A DNA stretch of 64,000 nucleotides from Streptomyces sp. NBC_01197 (GTDB taxonomy: Bacteria; Actinomycetota; Actinomycetes; Streptomycetales; Streptomycetaceae): positions 3,545,001 through 3,609,000 of the forward strand of contig NZ_CP108569.1 of NCBI RefSeq assembly GCF_036010505.1. The letters are read 5' to 3'. Every line of letters starts with the position of its first letter. Position 1 is the first letter of the stretch. This document shows positions 7,373 to 16,971 of the stretch, piece by piece. The position numbers and the translations under genes were made by a program. The notes beneath the pieces were generated by a model. That model was not told the origin of the DNA and ran no database searches. It saw nothing but the letters and a program-made list of their open reading frames with translations.

Positions 7373-9655
7373 ATGCAACTCGCCGCGATCATTGTGTCGC
7401 TGGTACTCACCGTGGTCGGTGTCGCGCTGTTCGCCCGAGCCATCGCCCAGATCTACCGCTCCGTGCGACTCGGTCAGAACGTGCCCGCGGGCACCCGCAC
7501 CGACGAACCCGTCCAGCGGACGATCACGGTGGTCAAGGAGTTCCTCGGCCACACCCGGATGAACCGCTGGGGCATCGTCGGGTTCGCGCACTGGTTCGTC
7601 GCGGTCGGGTTCTTCTCGCTCGTACTGACCCTGATCAACGCCCTGGGCCAGCTCTTCAAGGCCGACTGGGTGCTGCCGGTCATCGGTCACTGGCTGCCGT
7701 ACGAGATGTTCGTCGAGTTCATCGGTGTGATGACGACGCTCGGCATCCTCGTCCTGATCACCATCCGCCAGCTGTCGAAGCCGGACCGGCCGGGCCGCAA
7801 GTCCCGCTTCGCGGGCTCCAACTTCGGCCAGGCGTACTTCGTCGAGGCCGTCATCCTCATCATCGGCCTGGCGATCTACTCGCTGCGCGGACTTGAGGGC
7901 GCGCTGGCCGGCGTGCACGGCTACGACGCCGCGTACTTCCTCTCGTACCCGCTGGTCGCGGCGTTTCGCGGCACCAGCGTCAGCACGCTGCAGAACATGA
8001 TCTACCTGACCGCGATGGCCAAGATCGGTACGTCCTTCATCTGGATGATCGTGGTCGGGCTCAAGACGGACATGGGCGTCGCCTGGCACCGCTTCCTCGC
8101 CTTCCCCAACATCTGGTTCAAGCGCGACGCGCAGGGCGGCACCGCCCTCGGCGCGCTGCTGCCGATGACTTCGGGCGGCAAGGAGATCGACTTCGAGGAC
8201 CCGGGCGAGGACGACGTGTTCGGCGTCTCGCAGGTCGAGCACTTCTCGTGGAAGGGCCTGCTGGACTTCTCCACCTGCACGGAGTGCGGCCGCTGCCAGT
8301 CGCAGTGCCCGGCCTGGAACACCGGCAAGCCCCTCTCGCCGAAGCTCCTGATCATGTCGCTGCGCGACCACGCGCACGCCAAGGCGCCGTACCTGCTCGC
8401 CGGCGGCGGCAAGAACATGGAGGGCGAGGAGCAGGCCACGGCCGAGCAGCTCAAGGACGTTCCGCAGTCCGCGCTGGACGAGGCCGAGCGCCCGCTGATC
8501 GGGACGCTCGAAGAGAACGGCGTGATCGACCCGGACGTCCTGTGGTCCTGCACCACCTGCGGTGCGTGCGTGGAGCAGTGCCCGGTCGACATCGAGCACA
8601 TCGACCACATCGTCGACATGCGCCGCTACCAGGTGATGATCGAGTCCGCGTTCCCGTCCGAGGCGGGCACGATGCTCAAGAACCTGGAGAAGAAGGGCAA
8701 CCCCTGGGGGCTCGCCAAGAAGCAGCGCGTCGAGTGGACCAAGGAGGTCGACTTCGAGGTCCCGATCGTCGGCAAGGACGTCGAGGATCTCACCGAGGTC
8801 GACTACCTGTACTGGGTCGGCTGCGCGGGCGCCCTGGAGGACCGCGCGAAGAAGACCACGAAGGCCTTCGCCGAGCTGCTGCACATCGCGGGCGTCAAGT
8901 TCGCGATCATGGGCGGCGACGAGAAGTGCACCGGTGACTCCGCCCGCCGCCTGGGCAACGAGCCGCTGTTCCAGCAGCTCGGCCAGGAGAACGTCGCGAT
9001 GCTGAACATGGCGTACGGCGAGTCCGCCCCAGGTGAGGAAGGGGAAGACGAGTCGGCCAAGAAGCCCAAGGCGACGAAGAAGATCGTCGCCACCTGCCCG
9101 CACTGCTTCAACACCATCGCGAACGAGTACCCGCAGCTCGGTGGCGAGTACGAGGTCATCCACCACACCCAGCTGCTCCAGCACCTCATCGACGAGGGCA
9201 AGCTCATCCCCGTCACCCCGGTCGAGGGTCTGATCACGTACCACGACCCCTGCTACCTGGGCCGCCACAACAAGGTCTACACACCGCCGCGCGAGATCAT
9301 CGCGAAGGTGCCCGGCCTGCGCAGCGAGGAGATGCACCGGCACAAGGAGCGTGGCTTCTGCTGCGGGGCCGGCGGCGCGCGGATGTGGATGGAGGAGCGC
9401 ATCGGCAAGCGCATCAACAACGAGCGCGTCGACGAGGCGCTCTCGCTCAACCCGGACATCGTCTCCACCGCCTGCCCGTTCTGCCTCGTCATGCTGACCG
9501 ACTCGGTCAACGGCAGGAAGAACGACGGCAAGGCGAAGGAGTCGCTCCAGGTCGTCGACGTGGCGCAGCTGCTGCTCGACTCGGTGAAGCTCCCCGCGGA
9601 CCCGGCCGACGACCCGGCCGACGAGGACGCACCGGAGCCCGAGCCGGTGAAGTAA
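7373..9655 (+). CDS. Membrane-bound Fe-S oxidoreductase, EtfD-like (heterodisulfide-reductase-related)
   Basis: 760 residues. The N-terminal third has about five membrane helices (the first at residues 2-25) like a heme-b/quinone-reactive module. Then come two 4Fe-4S motifs (CTECGRCQSQCP near residue 302 and CTTCGACVEQCP near 393) and two cysteine-rich CCG domains (ending CPHCF...HDPCYLGRHN...FCCGAGGARMW...CPFC). This is the layout of mycobacterial Rv0338c/EtfD, which passes electrons from electron-transfer flavoprotein to menaquinone during fatty-acid oxidation. The carboxy tail is acidic (PADDPADEDAPEPEP). The role in Streptomyces is inferred from family. It is monocistronic, with a terminator directly downstream. 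Confidence 0.88.
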   Translation: MQLAAIIVSLVLTVVGVALFARAIAQIYRSVRLGQNVPAGTRTDEPVQRTITVVKEFLGHTRMNRWGIVGFAHWFVAVGFFSLVLTLINALGQLFKADWVLPVIGHWLPYEMFVEFIGVMTTLGILVLITIRQLSKPDRPGRKSRFAGSNFGQAYFVEAVILIIGLAIYSLRGLEGALAGVHGYDAAYFLSYPLVAAFRGTSVSTLQNMIYLTAMAKIGTSFIWMIVVGLKTDMGVAWHRFLAFPNIWFKRDAQGGTALGALLPMTSGGKEIDFEDPGEDDVFGVSQVEHFSWKGLLDFSTCTECGRCQSQCPAWNTGKPLSPKLLIMSLRDHAHAKAPYLLAGGGKNMEGEEQATAEQLKDVPQSALDEAERPLIGTLEENGVIDPDVLWSCTTCGACVEQCPVDIEHIDHIVDMRRYQVMIESAFPSEAGTMLKNLEKKGNPWGLAKKQRVEWTKEVDFEVPIVGKDVEDLTEVDYLYWVGCAGALEDRAKKTTKAFAELLHIAGVKFAIMGGDEKCTGDSARRLGNEPLFQQLGQENVAMLNMAYGESAPGEEGEDESAKKPKATKKIVATCPHCFNTIANEYPQLGGEYEVIHHTQLLQHLIDEGKLIPVTPVEGLITYHDPCYLGRHNKVYTPPREIIAKVPGLRSEEMHRHKERGFCCGAGGARMWMEERIGKRINNERVDEALSLNPDIVSTACPFCLVMLTDSVNGRKNDGKAKESLQVVDVAQLLLDSVKLPADPADDPADEDAPEPEPVK

Positions 9656-9680
9656 CGCGGTACGGAGGACGCAGTACGCG

Positions 9681-9720
9681 GAGAGGGCCGGGAACGCCGT
9701 TGGGCGGTCCCGGCCCTCTC
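9681..9720 (+). terminator. Intrinsic terminator of the Fe-S oxidoreductase gene
   Basis: GAGAGGGCCGGGA (9681-9693) pairs perfectly with TCCCGGCCCTCTC (9708-9720). The distal arm is then repeated directly (CCCGGCCCTCTC at 9725-9736). Confidence 0.85.
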
Positions 9721-9965
9721 TGTTCCCGGCCCTCTCTGTTCCCGCCCCACCCCGCGGTATCCCCGGGCCCGGTATTCACCATGAGGCCACTCCCGCATCA
9801 CATCTCCCCCGCATCCCGTACAACCATGCGACCCCACCGGCGGCCTTCCCTCTGCCGAACACCCGTACCCACAGCGGTTATTGCCGCATTTCCGGCACGG
9901 GGGTCCGCGCCCCTTCCGACTCGGTGCACCGCGCACCCCGTATGGCGCAGGAGAAGAAGACCCGC

Positions 9966-11414
9966 ATGCACAGACAGCTCCGTACCGCCCTTGCCACCGC
10001 CGCGGCCGCCGCTCTCACCGGCGGGCTGCTCGTGGTCACCGCGAGCACCGCCACCGCGGCCACGCCCTCGGGCACCCGGGGGGACTTCAACGGCGACGGT
10101 TACCGGGACATCGCGGTGACCGCGCCGCTCGCCACCGTGAACGGCAAGTCGGGCGCGGGCTCCGTCTCCATCCTGTACGGCTCGAAGGCCGGCGCCGGCG
10201 CCGCCAAGATCCAGACGGTCAGCCAGGACAGCGCCGGGGTCCCCGGCACGGCCGAGAAGGACGACACCTTCGCCGGGGCGGTCTCGGCCGGTGACTTCAA
10301 CGGCGACGGGTACGCGGACCTCGCGGTCGGCGCGCACGGCGAGGACGTGGGCTCGGACGTCGACGGCGGCTCGGTCACCATCCTCTGGGGCACGAGCGGC
10401 GGTCTCTCCGGCGGCACCAACGTCAAGGACCCGTCGGGCGGCAGCCATGACCACTTCGGCATGCTCATCGCGGCGGGCGACTACAACGGCGACGGCAGGG
10501 CCGACCTCGCCATCGGGTCCGACCAGAACGTGGTCGACATCTACCGCGGCGGCTTCACGAAAACGGGCGGCACCGGTGGCCACTACGCCGTCACCGCACC
10601 GGTTCGGAAGGTCCCGGGTACGGACTTCTACAACCTCACCCCCGGCGACGTGAACCACGACGGCCGCACGGACCTCGTCGTCGACGGGTACGAGACCGAC
10701 AGCCAGGAGGGGTGGAACGCCAACTACTACCTTCCCGGCAGCGCGTCCGGGCTGACGCGCACCGGCGTCCAGAAGCTTCCGGCGGGCATCATCTCCGACA
10801 TCGGTGATGTCAACGGTGACGGCTACGGCGACATCGTGATCGGCGCCCACTGGGACAAGGACATCCCCGGCGCGCACAAGGGCGGCGTCGTCAAGGTCGT
10901 CTACGGCACCGCGGGCGGCCCGGACGGCGGCCAGGACTCGGTCAACCAGGACTCCCCCGGTGTCCCCGGAGCTGGTGAGACCAACGACGCGTTCGGCTAC
11001 GAGCTCTCGCTCGGCGACATCAACGGCGACGGCAAGGACGACGTCGTGGTGGGCGCCCCCGGCGAGGACCTGAACGGCATCGCCGACGCCGGCATGGTGA
11101 CCGTCCTCTACGGCTCCACGGACGGTTTCGCCGCCACCGGCGCCCAGTCCTTGGCCCAGGACAGCCCCGGCGTCCCGGGCGACAACGAGAAGGGCGACGG
11201 CTTCGGCGAGGAGATCTACCTGGCCGACACCAACAACGACGGCAAGGCGGACCTGACGGTCGGTACCCCGCACGAGAACAACGGGGACGGCTACCTCGTG
11301 ACGTTCAACTCGGACGGCACGAAGCTGGCCGCCACCGGCAAGGGCTACGGCCTGACCGCGGCCAAGGTGTCGGCAGCGGGTACTCCTCTGCTGGGCTTCG
11401 GAATGGCGGGCTGA
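9966..11414 (+). CDS. Secreted FG-GAP (integrin-like beta-propeller) repeat protein
   Basis: 482 residues from the ATG at 9966, chosen because AGGAGAAGAAG precedes it and the signal peptide starts there; the frame opens earlier at 9924. A signal peptide of about 35 residues ends STATAA. The rest is seven repeats, each with a calcium-loop core of the form GDxNGDGxxDLxVG (for example GDFNGDGYADLAVGAHGE, GDINGDGKDDVVVGAPGE, ADTNNDGKADLTVGTPHE), predicting a seven-bladed, Ca-binding extracellular propeller. A substrate cannot be read from the sequence. Related proteins are abundant in Streptomyces secretomes. Confidence 0.9.
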   Translation: MHRQLRTALATAAAAALTGGLLVVTASTATAATPSGTRGDFNGDGYRDIAVTAPLATVNGKSGAGSVSILYGSKAGAGAAKIQTVSQDSAGVPGTAEKDDTFAGAVSAGDFNGDGYADLAVGAHGEDVGSDVDGGSVTILWGTSGGLSGGTNVKDPSGGSHDHFGMLIAAGDYNGDGRADLAIGSDQNVVDIYRGGFTKTGGTGGHYAVTAPVRKVPGTDFYNLTPGDVNHDGRTDLVVDGYETDSQEGWNANYYLPGSASGLTRTGVQKLPAGIISDIGDVNGDGYGDIVIGAHWDKDIPGAHKGGVVKVVYGTAGGPDGGQDSVNQDSPGVPGAGETNDAFGYELSLGDINGDGKDDVVVGAPGEDLNGIADAGMVTVLYGSTDGFAATGAQSLAQDSPGVPGDNEKGDGFGEEIYLADTNNDGKADLTVGTPHENNGDGYLVTFNSDGTKLAATGKGYGLTAAKVSAAGTPLLGFGMAG

Positions 11415-11529
11415 CCCCGCCCGGCCCCGGGGGGTTCTCCCTTAGGGGATGTCACAGGTCGGCCGCAAAGCCCGGCCTGTTCTCCCAGGTCCGGCACCCC
11501 GCCCACCGGAAGCAGGTACGTTCGAAAGC

Positions 11530-12483
11530 GTGGCTGGATTCAGGATCGGACGCGGCCGGGACAACCGCACGTCGCAACAGCACCCGCAGCGGCAGCAGCA
11601 GCGGGGACCGCAGCAGCAGCCGTACGGCAGGCAGGCACCGCCTCCGCCGTACGGCGGCCCGACGGCGCCCCAGCCGTCGCCTCAGCGTGCGCAGCAGCAC
11701 CAGTGGCCCCCGCAGGCCCAGCAGCCTTACGGCGAGCCGGAGTACTTCGGAGAGCCGTACCAGGGGCAGGGGCCGGGTGACCCGTACCAGGGCGGGCAGG
11801 CCGGGTACGGCGGGCCCCCCGCGGGTCCGTATGCGAACAGCGCGGACAACCCCGGTCACACGCAGGCCTTCAGCATCGGCGAGGACCCGTACGGCGACGG
11901 CAACACCTACCGGGCCGGGCAGACCGCGGCCCCGCCCGCTGGTCCGCGCCTGCACTGGAAGGAACTGCTGCGGGGCATCGTGATGCGCCCGGGCCCGACC
12001 TTCTGGCAGATGCGCGACCACAAGATGTGGGGCCCCGCGCTCACCGTCACGTTCATCTACGGGCTGCTCGCGCTCTTCGGGTTCGACCAGGCCCGTGAGG
12101 ACGCCGTCCACGCGACGCTGTCCAACGCCGTCCCGTACGTCCTGACGACCGGTGTCGCCTTCGTCATCGGCGCTCTGCTGCTGGGCGTGGTGACCCATAC
12201 GCTGGCCCGCCAGCTCGGTGGCGACGGCGCGTGGCAGCCGACCGTGGGCCTCTCCATGCTGATCATGTCGATCACGGACGCACCGCGGCTGCTCTTCGCG
12301 GTCTTCCTGGGCGGCGAGAACGGCTTCGTCCAGGTGCTCGGCTGGGCGACCTGGATCGCGGCGGGCGCGCTGTTCACGTCCATGGTGAGCAAGTCGCACG
12401 ACCTGCCCTGGCCGAAGGCGCTGGCCGCCTCGTCGATCCAGCTGATCGCGCTGCTGTCGCTGCTGAAGCTCGGCACGCTCTGA
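11530..12483 (+). CDS. Yip1-family membrane protein
   Basis: About 317 residues from the GTG at 11530 (MAGFRIGRGRDNR-type start usual for this family; a frame from 11449 is also open). The first about 125 residues are Gln/Pro/Gly/Tyr-rich and disordered (QQHPQRQQQRGPQQQPYG). Next comes LHWKELLRGIVMRPGPTFWQ, the typical entry to a Yip1 domain, followed by five hydrophobic helices (for example ALTVTFIYGLLALFGF, FVIGALLLGVVTHTLA, LAASSIQLIALLSLLKLG). Function is not known beyond membrane location. Confidence 0.82.
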   Translation: MAGFRIGRGRDNRTSQQHPQRQQQRGPQQQPYGRQAPPPPYGGPTAPQPSPQRAQQHQWPPQAQQPYGEPEYFGEPYQGQGPGDPYQGGQAGYGGPPAGPYANSADNPGHTQAFSIGEDPYGDGNTYRAGQTAAPPAGPRLHWKELLRGIVMRPGPTFWQMRDHKMWGPALTVTFIYGLLALFGFDQAREDAVHATLSNAVPYVLTTGVAFVIGALLLGVVTHTLARQLGGDGAWQPTVGLSMLIMSITDAPRLLFAVFLGGENGFVQVLGWATWIAAGALFTSMVSKSHDLPWPKALAASSIQLIALLSLLKLGTL

Positions 12484-12506
12484 GGGCTCTCGCCCTGCCC
12501 GCTCAC

Positions 12507-12545
12507 CACTGAGGCCACCCGGTACCGCTCCGGGTGGCCTCAGTG
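12507..12545. terminator. Bidirectional terminator between the Yip1 gene and the CIS locus
   Basis: A perfect 16-base stem: CACTGAGGCCACCCGG at 12507-12522 and its complement at 12530-12545. It lies 24 bases after the Yip1 stop and 33 bases after the stop of the converging CIS-end gene, so it can end both transcripts. Confidence 0.85.
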
Positions 12546-12578
12546 CTGTTACGGCTGTCGGTGCTGGTACGGAGCGTT

Positions 12579-14006
12579 TCAGGAAGCGGAGTCGGAGGAG
12601 CCGGAGCTGGCGCGTCCGAAGAACTCGACCTCCGCGATCGCGACCTGCTTCTTGGCCGAGATCCCGTAGCCGGTACGCAGGACGAAGCGGACCGCGGAGA
12701 CCGATCCGACGCGGAACTCGATGTGCTGCGGGCCGCTGCCCTGGTCGAGGTTGATGTGCCGCTCGGCGATCTTGCCGTTCGCCTGGGTGATGTACGCGTC
12801 CAGACGGTGCGGCTGGGCGGAGTGCGCGAGGTCGGCGGCCTGGATGGAGATGCCGGGGGTGATGATGATGTCGAGCAGCCGGACCGGGTTCTGGAAGCCG
12901 GCCTGGAGCCACTCGCCCCTGCCGTCCTGCGAGACGCCGGGCTCCCAGTAGGTGTTGTTGAGCTCGTCGAACGCCTTCGACGCGCTGTGGCCGGTGAAGG
13001 ACTTGGACGCGCTGTAGGAGTCGGGGGTGAGGGGGGCCCGCTTGGCGAAGTGGTCGCCGATCGCCTGGACCGCCGTGCCGGTGTTGAGCGCGCCCCAGAT
13101 GATGAGCCCGAGGGCGGCGGCGCCCGCCAGCCAGCGCAGGATCCAGCCGAACCCGCTGCGCAGCCTGGGCCGGTCACCGGCCCACGGCACCTCGCGGTTC
13201 CCGCGGAACAGCCTGCGCCACCACGGAAGCCTGGCCGGACCCTCGGGACGCTCCGCCATGCTCATACCGCAGCGGCGGCAGAAGTGCCGGTCGGGCCGGT
13301 TGCCGGTGCCGCACCAGGGGCAGCCGTAGCCGCCGTCGCCGTCGGGCGCGGCGGCGGGCCCCTGGACGAGCGGCCGCGCGGCCTCCGGGCGGCCCGGCAG
13401 CACGGGCGAGACGGTGGGTGCCCCCGGCGTACGCCGTTCCGGGTCGGCGACCGGGATGAGCAGGGCGCGGGCGCGCTCGTTCGCGGCCGCCTCCGCGGCG
13501 GCCCGGGCCGCCTCGTCCTGCGCGGCGTGCGGGTCCCAGGCGGGGGCCTGCGCGTCAGGGCCGGGCGCCGGGGGGACCTGGCCCGCGGTGGCCGCACCTG
13601 CGTTGTGCGGGGCCGCGTAGTCGGGGGCGCCCTGGGAGGGGGCTCCCTGGCTCGGGGCTCCCTGGGACGGGATCCCGCCGGCCGGTGCGGGCGGACCCTG
13701 GGCACCACGGTCGTCCGACGCCGCACGGTCACCCGCGCCGGGCGTGCCCGGTGCGTCCTGCCGCGCGCTGCCGCCATCCCGTACGGCCGGGGTCGGCAGG
13801 GTGCTCGGCTCATCGTCGTCGTCGGCCGCAGCGGCCGGGGGCGGGTCCGCGGCGGCGGCTGCCCGTTCGCCCGGGGACCAGCTGAGGACGGCGCCGCAGC
13901 CCTCGCAGAAGGAGTGGCCGGGAGTCGAAGGCGTACCGCACTCGGCGCATGTGCGGGTCCGCTCCCGCATTTGTCCCGGGTCGGCGCCTGGGGGCTGAGT
14001 GGTCAT
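12579..14006 (-). CDS. CIS-associated zinc-ribbon / single-pass membrane / discoidin-like protein
   Basis: 475 residues. Two zinc ribbons at the N-terminal side (CAECG...CEGCG, residues 19-38, and CPWCG...CRRCG, near residue 235) flank a Pro/Ala/Asp-rich linker with GAPSQ repeats. A single hydrophobic segment (ILRWLAGAAALGLIIWGAL) follows, then about 165 residues resembling a discoidin/galactose-binding jelly roll (SASKAFDELNNTYWEPG...EWLQAGFQNPVRLLDIIITPG). It is the last gene of the CIS operon, with a 4-base overlap with the tail protein gene. A membrane protein tied to CIS function is known in Streptomyces (CisA); this is a strong candidate for that role, by position and layout, not proven. 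Confidence 0.75.
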   Translation of the reverse strand: MTTQPPGADPGQMRERTRTCAECGTPSTPGHSFCEGCGAVLSWSPGERAAAAADPPPAAAADDDDEPSTLPTPAVRDGGSARQDAPGTPGAGDRAASDDRGAQGPPAPAGGIPSQGAPSQGAPSQGAPDYAAPHNAGAATAGQVPPAPGPDAQAPAWDPHAAQDEAARAAAEAAANERARALLIPVADPERRTPGAPTVSPVLPGRPEAARPLVQGPAAAPDGDGGYGCPWCGTGNRPDRHFCRRCGMSMAERPEGPARLPWWRRLFRGNREVPWAGDRPRLRSGFGWILRWLAGAAALGLIIWGALNTGTAVQAIGDHFAKRAPLTPDSYSASKSFTGHSASKAFDELNNTYWEPGVSQDGRGEWLQAGFQNPVRLLDIIITPGISIQAADLAHSAQPHRLDAYITQANGKIAERHINLDQGSGPQHIEFRVGSVSAVRFVLRTGYGISAKKQVAIAEVEFFGRASSGSSDSAS

Positions 14007-14578
14007 TTGCCGGGGGTCCTTTCGGCCGCGGTCACCTGGACCGTGAAGGGCATATGGGCGGGGCGTGCGGCTTCTACGAGGCTCTCCAGCCGGTGCTGGT
14101 CGCCGGGGGCCGGGTCGGGCAGCACCAGCGACACGCGCAGGCTCGGACGCCGGCCGCCGGGGACGGGCCCGAGCGGGCGGGCGTCCCAGTCGGCCGCGCC
14201 GCTCTCGGTGATCACCGGCTCGACGCCGAACGTCAGCCGGACCGCCTCGGCGAGACCGCGCCGGGTGCCACGGATGCGGTGCAGATGGGCGGCGGCGGCC
14301 ACGGCGGCCCGGAGTACGGCTTCGCCCTCCGGGCCTCCGGCGCGTTCGGCGCCTTCCGTCTCGGCGCCGACCCAGTCCCCGAGCCAGCGGGCGAAGTCGA
14401 TGGGCGCCAGCGACGGGGTGAAGTAGGAGTCGAGGCAGTCGAGCACGTTGTGGATCGGGGCGAGCACCTCGTCGAGACCGGCGACGAAGCGCTGCGCGAG
14501 GTCGTCGTCGGCGAAGACCGCGGGCAGCATCAGGCCCAGCGGCGCCGAGGAGCCAAGGCCGTCGACCGAGCCCCTCAT
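14003..14578 (-). CDS. CIS baseplate-associated tail protein (phage tail protein I / TIGR02242-like)
   Basis: 191 residues from the ATG at 14578, which overlaps the stop of the baseplate J gene (ATGA). The frame is open further upstream, but that would run deep into the baseplate gene. It contains the family core FFTPSLAPIDFARWLGDWVG-type segment and AAHLHRIRGTRRGLAEAVRL followed by a short beta-rich end. In R-type and eCIS particles such proteins sit at the baseplate wedge next to the J protein. A partner role with the J protein is inferred from the overlap. Confidence 0.8.
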   Translation of the reverse strand: MRGSVDGLGSSAPLGLMLPAVFADDDLAQRFVAGLDEVLAPIHNVLDCLDSYFTPSLAPIDFARWLGDWVGAETEGAERAGGPEGEAVLRAAVAAAAHLHRIRGTRRGLAEAVRLTFGVEPVITESGAADWDARPLGPVPGGRRPSLRVSLVLPDPAPGDQHRLESLVEAARPAHMPFTVQVTAAERTPGK

Positions 14579-16533
14579 GATCCGTCCCCGATGACCCGGA
14601 CCCGGTGGTCGAACGAGAAGACCAGCGCCGGGGCTTCGAGGTCGATCCGCTCGGTCGCGTCGCCGCGCTTGCCGGTCAGCGGGTCGGCCGGGTGCAGCAG
14701 CACCTGGTCCACCAGCTCCACGCCCGGCACCCGTTGCAGGACCGCGAATATCTCGCCGGACTGCACCGGACGCCCGAACGGCCACCCGGTGCCGTGGGCG
14801 CCGCCGGTCAGCGGGTCGAGGTGCCGGTAGAGCGCCTCGTGCGCCTGCCGCCTGACCTTGTCGGTGTCGGCGCCGCGGAACGCGTGCACGGTCGCGACGA
14901 CGGTGATGCCCTGGTAGTAGGGCGGGCCCACGGCCAGCCGGGTGCCCAGCAGCCGCCGCTCGTCCAGATAGCGGGTGATCCGCTCCAGCAGCGCGTCCCC
15001 GGGCACGAGCTGCTCGAAGCGCAGCCAGCCGCCGGGGTCCGGCACCGCCTGCGGCACGACCAGGACACGTACGGCGTGCGCGCCGTGCTCGTCGGAGTCG
15101 CCTTCGAGGCAGGTGATCCGGGCGGTCTCCGGGGCCGCGCGCCGGGCCAGCTCCTCGTAGTCGCGCAGGGTCACCGCGCGGTCCTGGGCGCGAAGCGTGA
15201 TCGGCGCGCGGGCCTTGGCCTCCTCGACGGTCTCCCCGTCGACACCGCCCCTGGCGGCCTCGCGGTTGATGACCTCGGAGACGTACGGGACGGAGTTGCG
15301 CAGCACCTGCACGGCACCGCGTGCGACGTTGCCGGCCCGTCCGCCGCCGGTCCGGTAGGCGCGGGCACGGATGACTGCGCCCTTCGGCGGCACCGCACCG
15401 TACTGGCGCAGGGTGCCGTCGGCCTCGCGTACGGAGGGGCCGAAGGCGATCTCGCCGGTGGCCGCGTCGAGCGTCAGGTGCCGGTCGTCCGGGCCGGACG
15501 CGGCGAAGTGCGGGACGACGTGCCAGTCGGTCCAGCCGTCGCGCTCGGCGATCTGGAGGTTCAGCGGCGGTACGTCACCGACGACCGGGGCGGCGGCGAG
15601 CCGCAGCCGCTGGCCGGGCAGCCCGGTGGACTCCCCCAGCGCCTCGTCGCTCACGGTCTCCGCGTGCACGGCGCCGGTGGTGCCGCCGATGGTGAACCCC
15701 TCGGCCGACCGCACGGTGGGCGAAGTGGTGTAGAAGGGCTGCCCGGTGACGGGTTCGGTGACCCGGCAGCGCAGCCAGCCCGCCTCGCGGCGCCCACTGC
15801 GGGACCTGGTGTGGCCACCGGGTATGTGCAGGACGACCTCGCCGGGGCGGTTGAGGCCGCCGGTGCCGTCCCGGTCCACCTCGCAGGCGGTCCAGCCGTC
15901 CTCGGTCCACGCCTCCCAGACCAGCGGGGGCTGCCGGGGATCGACACCGACACCGTCGACGCGGCTGTCGAGGGTCAGCGCCACGGCGCAGTGCGGCACG
16001 GCCGAAGTGAGCCCGAACATCAGGCAGTCACCGGGCTTCGGCGACTCGGAGAAGCAGAGCAGGTCCTTGCCCTCGGCCAGCTCGTCCGTACGGTCGACGG
16101 CGGTCTCGCCGGTGCGGTGGACCACCAGGTAGGCCAACTCGCAGGAGAAAATGGTGAGTTCGCGCTCGGTGGCGAAGACGACGGCCTCCTCGCTCTCCGT
16201 ACGGGCGGTGGCGACCTCTGTGCCCACGGGCAGCCGTACCGCATCTTCCAGCGGCGCCGACAGCCAGAAGGTGACGTCGGTGCGCGCGGCCGACGGCGGG
16301 AAGAGGGTGATGCCGATCAGGTCGAGGAAGGCGAGGTGGTTCTTCTCGGGGACGCGGTTGAGCCGGTAGACGATCTGGTCGGCCATGTGGGCGACCGTTT
16401 CGACGAGCGTGACCCCGGGGTCGGACACGTTGTGGTCCGTCCACTCCGGGGCGCGCTGCTGGATGTAGCGCTTGGCGTCATCCACGAACTGCTGGAAGCG
16501 GCGGTCGTCGAGGTGGGGAGAGGGCAGTGCCAT
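14575..16533 (-). CDS. cis11: CIS baseplate J-like (gp6/gp47) wedge protein
   Basis: 652 residues. It starts MALPSPHLDDRRFQQFVDDA and continues with EWTDHNVSDPGVTLVETVAH, the conserved opening of eCIS baseplate J proteins (Afp11/Pvc11 class). A long beta-rich middle follows, then GNVARGAVQVLRNSVPYVSE and TLRDYEELARRAAPETARI near residue 450, typical of the J-domain end. It forms the ring of wedges that holds the sheath before firing. The start abuts the gp25 gene stop by one base. Confidence 0.92.
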   Translation of the reverse strand: MALPSPHLDDRRFQQFVDDAKRYIQQRAPEWTDHNVSDPGVTLVETVAHMADQIVYRLNRVPEKNHLAFLDLIGITLFPPSAARTDVTFWLSAPLEDAVRLPVGTEVATARTESEEAVVFATERELTIFSCELAYLVVHRTGETAVDRTDELAEGKDLLCFSESPKPGDCLMFGLTSAVPHCAVALTLDSRVDGVGVDPRQPPLVWEAWTEDGWTACEVDRDGTGGLNRPGEVVLHIPGGHTRSRSGRREAGWLRCRVTEPVTGQPFYTTSPTVRSAEGFTIGGTTGAVHAETVSDEALGESTGLPGQRLRLAAAPVVGDVPPLNLQIAERDGWTDWHVVPHFAASGPDDRHLTLDAATGEIAFGPSVREADGTLRQYGAVPPKGAVIRARAYRTGGGRAGNVARGAVQVLRNSVPYVSEVINREAARGGVDGETVEEAKARAPITLRAQDRAVTLRDYEELARRAAPETARITCLEGDSDEHGAHAVRVLVVPQAVPDPGGWLRFEQLVPGDALLERITRYLDERRLLGTRLAVGPPYYQGITVVATVHAFRGADTDKVRRQAHEALYRHLDPLTGGAHGTGWPFGRPVQSGEIFAVLQRVPGVELVDQVLLHPADPLTGKRGDATERIDLEAPALVFSFDHRVRVIGDGS

Positions 16534-16970
16534 CAGCGTTCGCTTTCGGTGGCCGGTCCCGCATCCGAGGACGGCTCGTCGTGGGAGGGAATGACGTAGA
16601 ACGGGAAGACCAGGCTGCGCGGGTTGTTGGTGCCGCGGATCGAGTACCGGACGTCGATGAAGAGCACGCCCTGCTGGTCTCCGGCGCTGACCTCCACGTC
16701 CTCCACCTCGATGCGCGGCTCCCAGCGGTCGAGGCTCACGTACACCTCGTGCTGGATGCGGCCGGCCGTCGCCTCGTTGACGGGGGCGAAGACCATGTCG
16801 TGGATGGCGCAGCCGAAGTCGGGGCGCATCGGCCGTTCACCCGGGGCGGTGGCGAGGACGAGCCGGATCGCCTCCTCGACCTCGCGCTCCCCGCTGACCA
16901 TGGCGATGCCACCGGTGGGGCCGATACGGAGCGGGAACGCCCAGCCGGTGCCGACGAATTGCTCTGCCAT
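16533..16970 (-). CDS. cis9: CIS baseplate gp25/GPW-like protein
   Basis: 145 residues. GWAFPLRIGPTGGIAMVSGE, EEAIRLVLATAPGERPMRPD and GCAIHDMVF are the classic gp25/lysozyme-like wedge signature (ERPMRPDFG is nearly invariant). The protein starts sheath assembly at the baseplate in T4, R-pyocins and eCIS. It has an acidic tail. The length is normal. Confidence 0.95.
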   Translation of the reverse strand: MAEQFVGTGWAFPLRIGPTGGIAMVSGEREVEEAIRLVLATAPGERPMRPDFGCAIHDMVFAPVNEATAGRIQHEVYVSLDRWEPRIEVEDVEVSAGDQQGVLFIDVRYSIRGTNNPRSLVFPFYVIPSHDEPSSDAGPATESER

Positions 16971-16971
16971 G

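Noticed and set aside
7325-9343. A 672-residue minus-strand frame opposite the Fe-S oxidoreductase
   Set aside because: Shadow frame: no motifs and amino-acid composition typical of antisense high-GC DNA.
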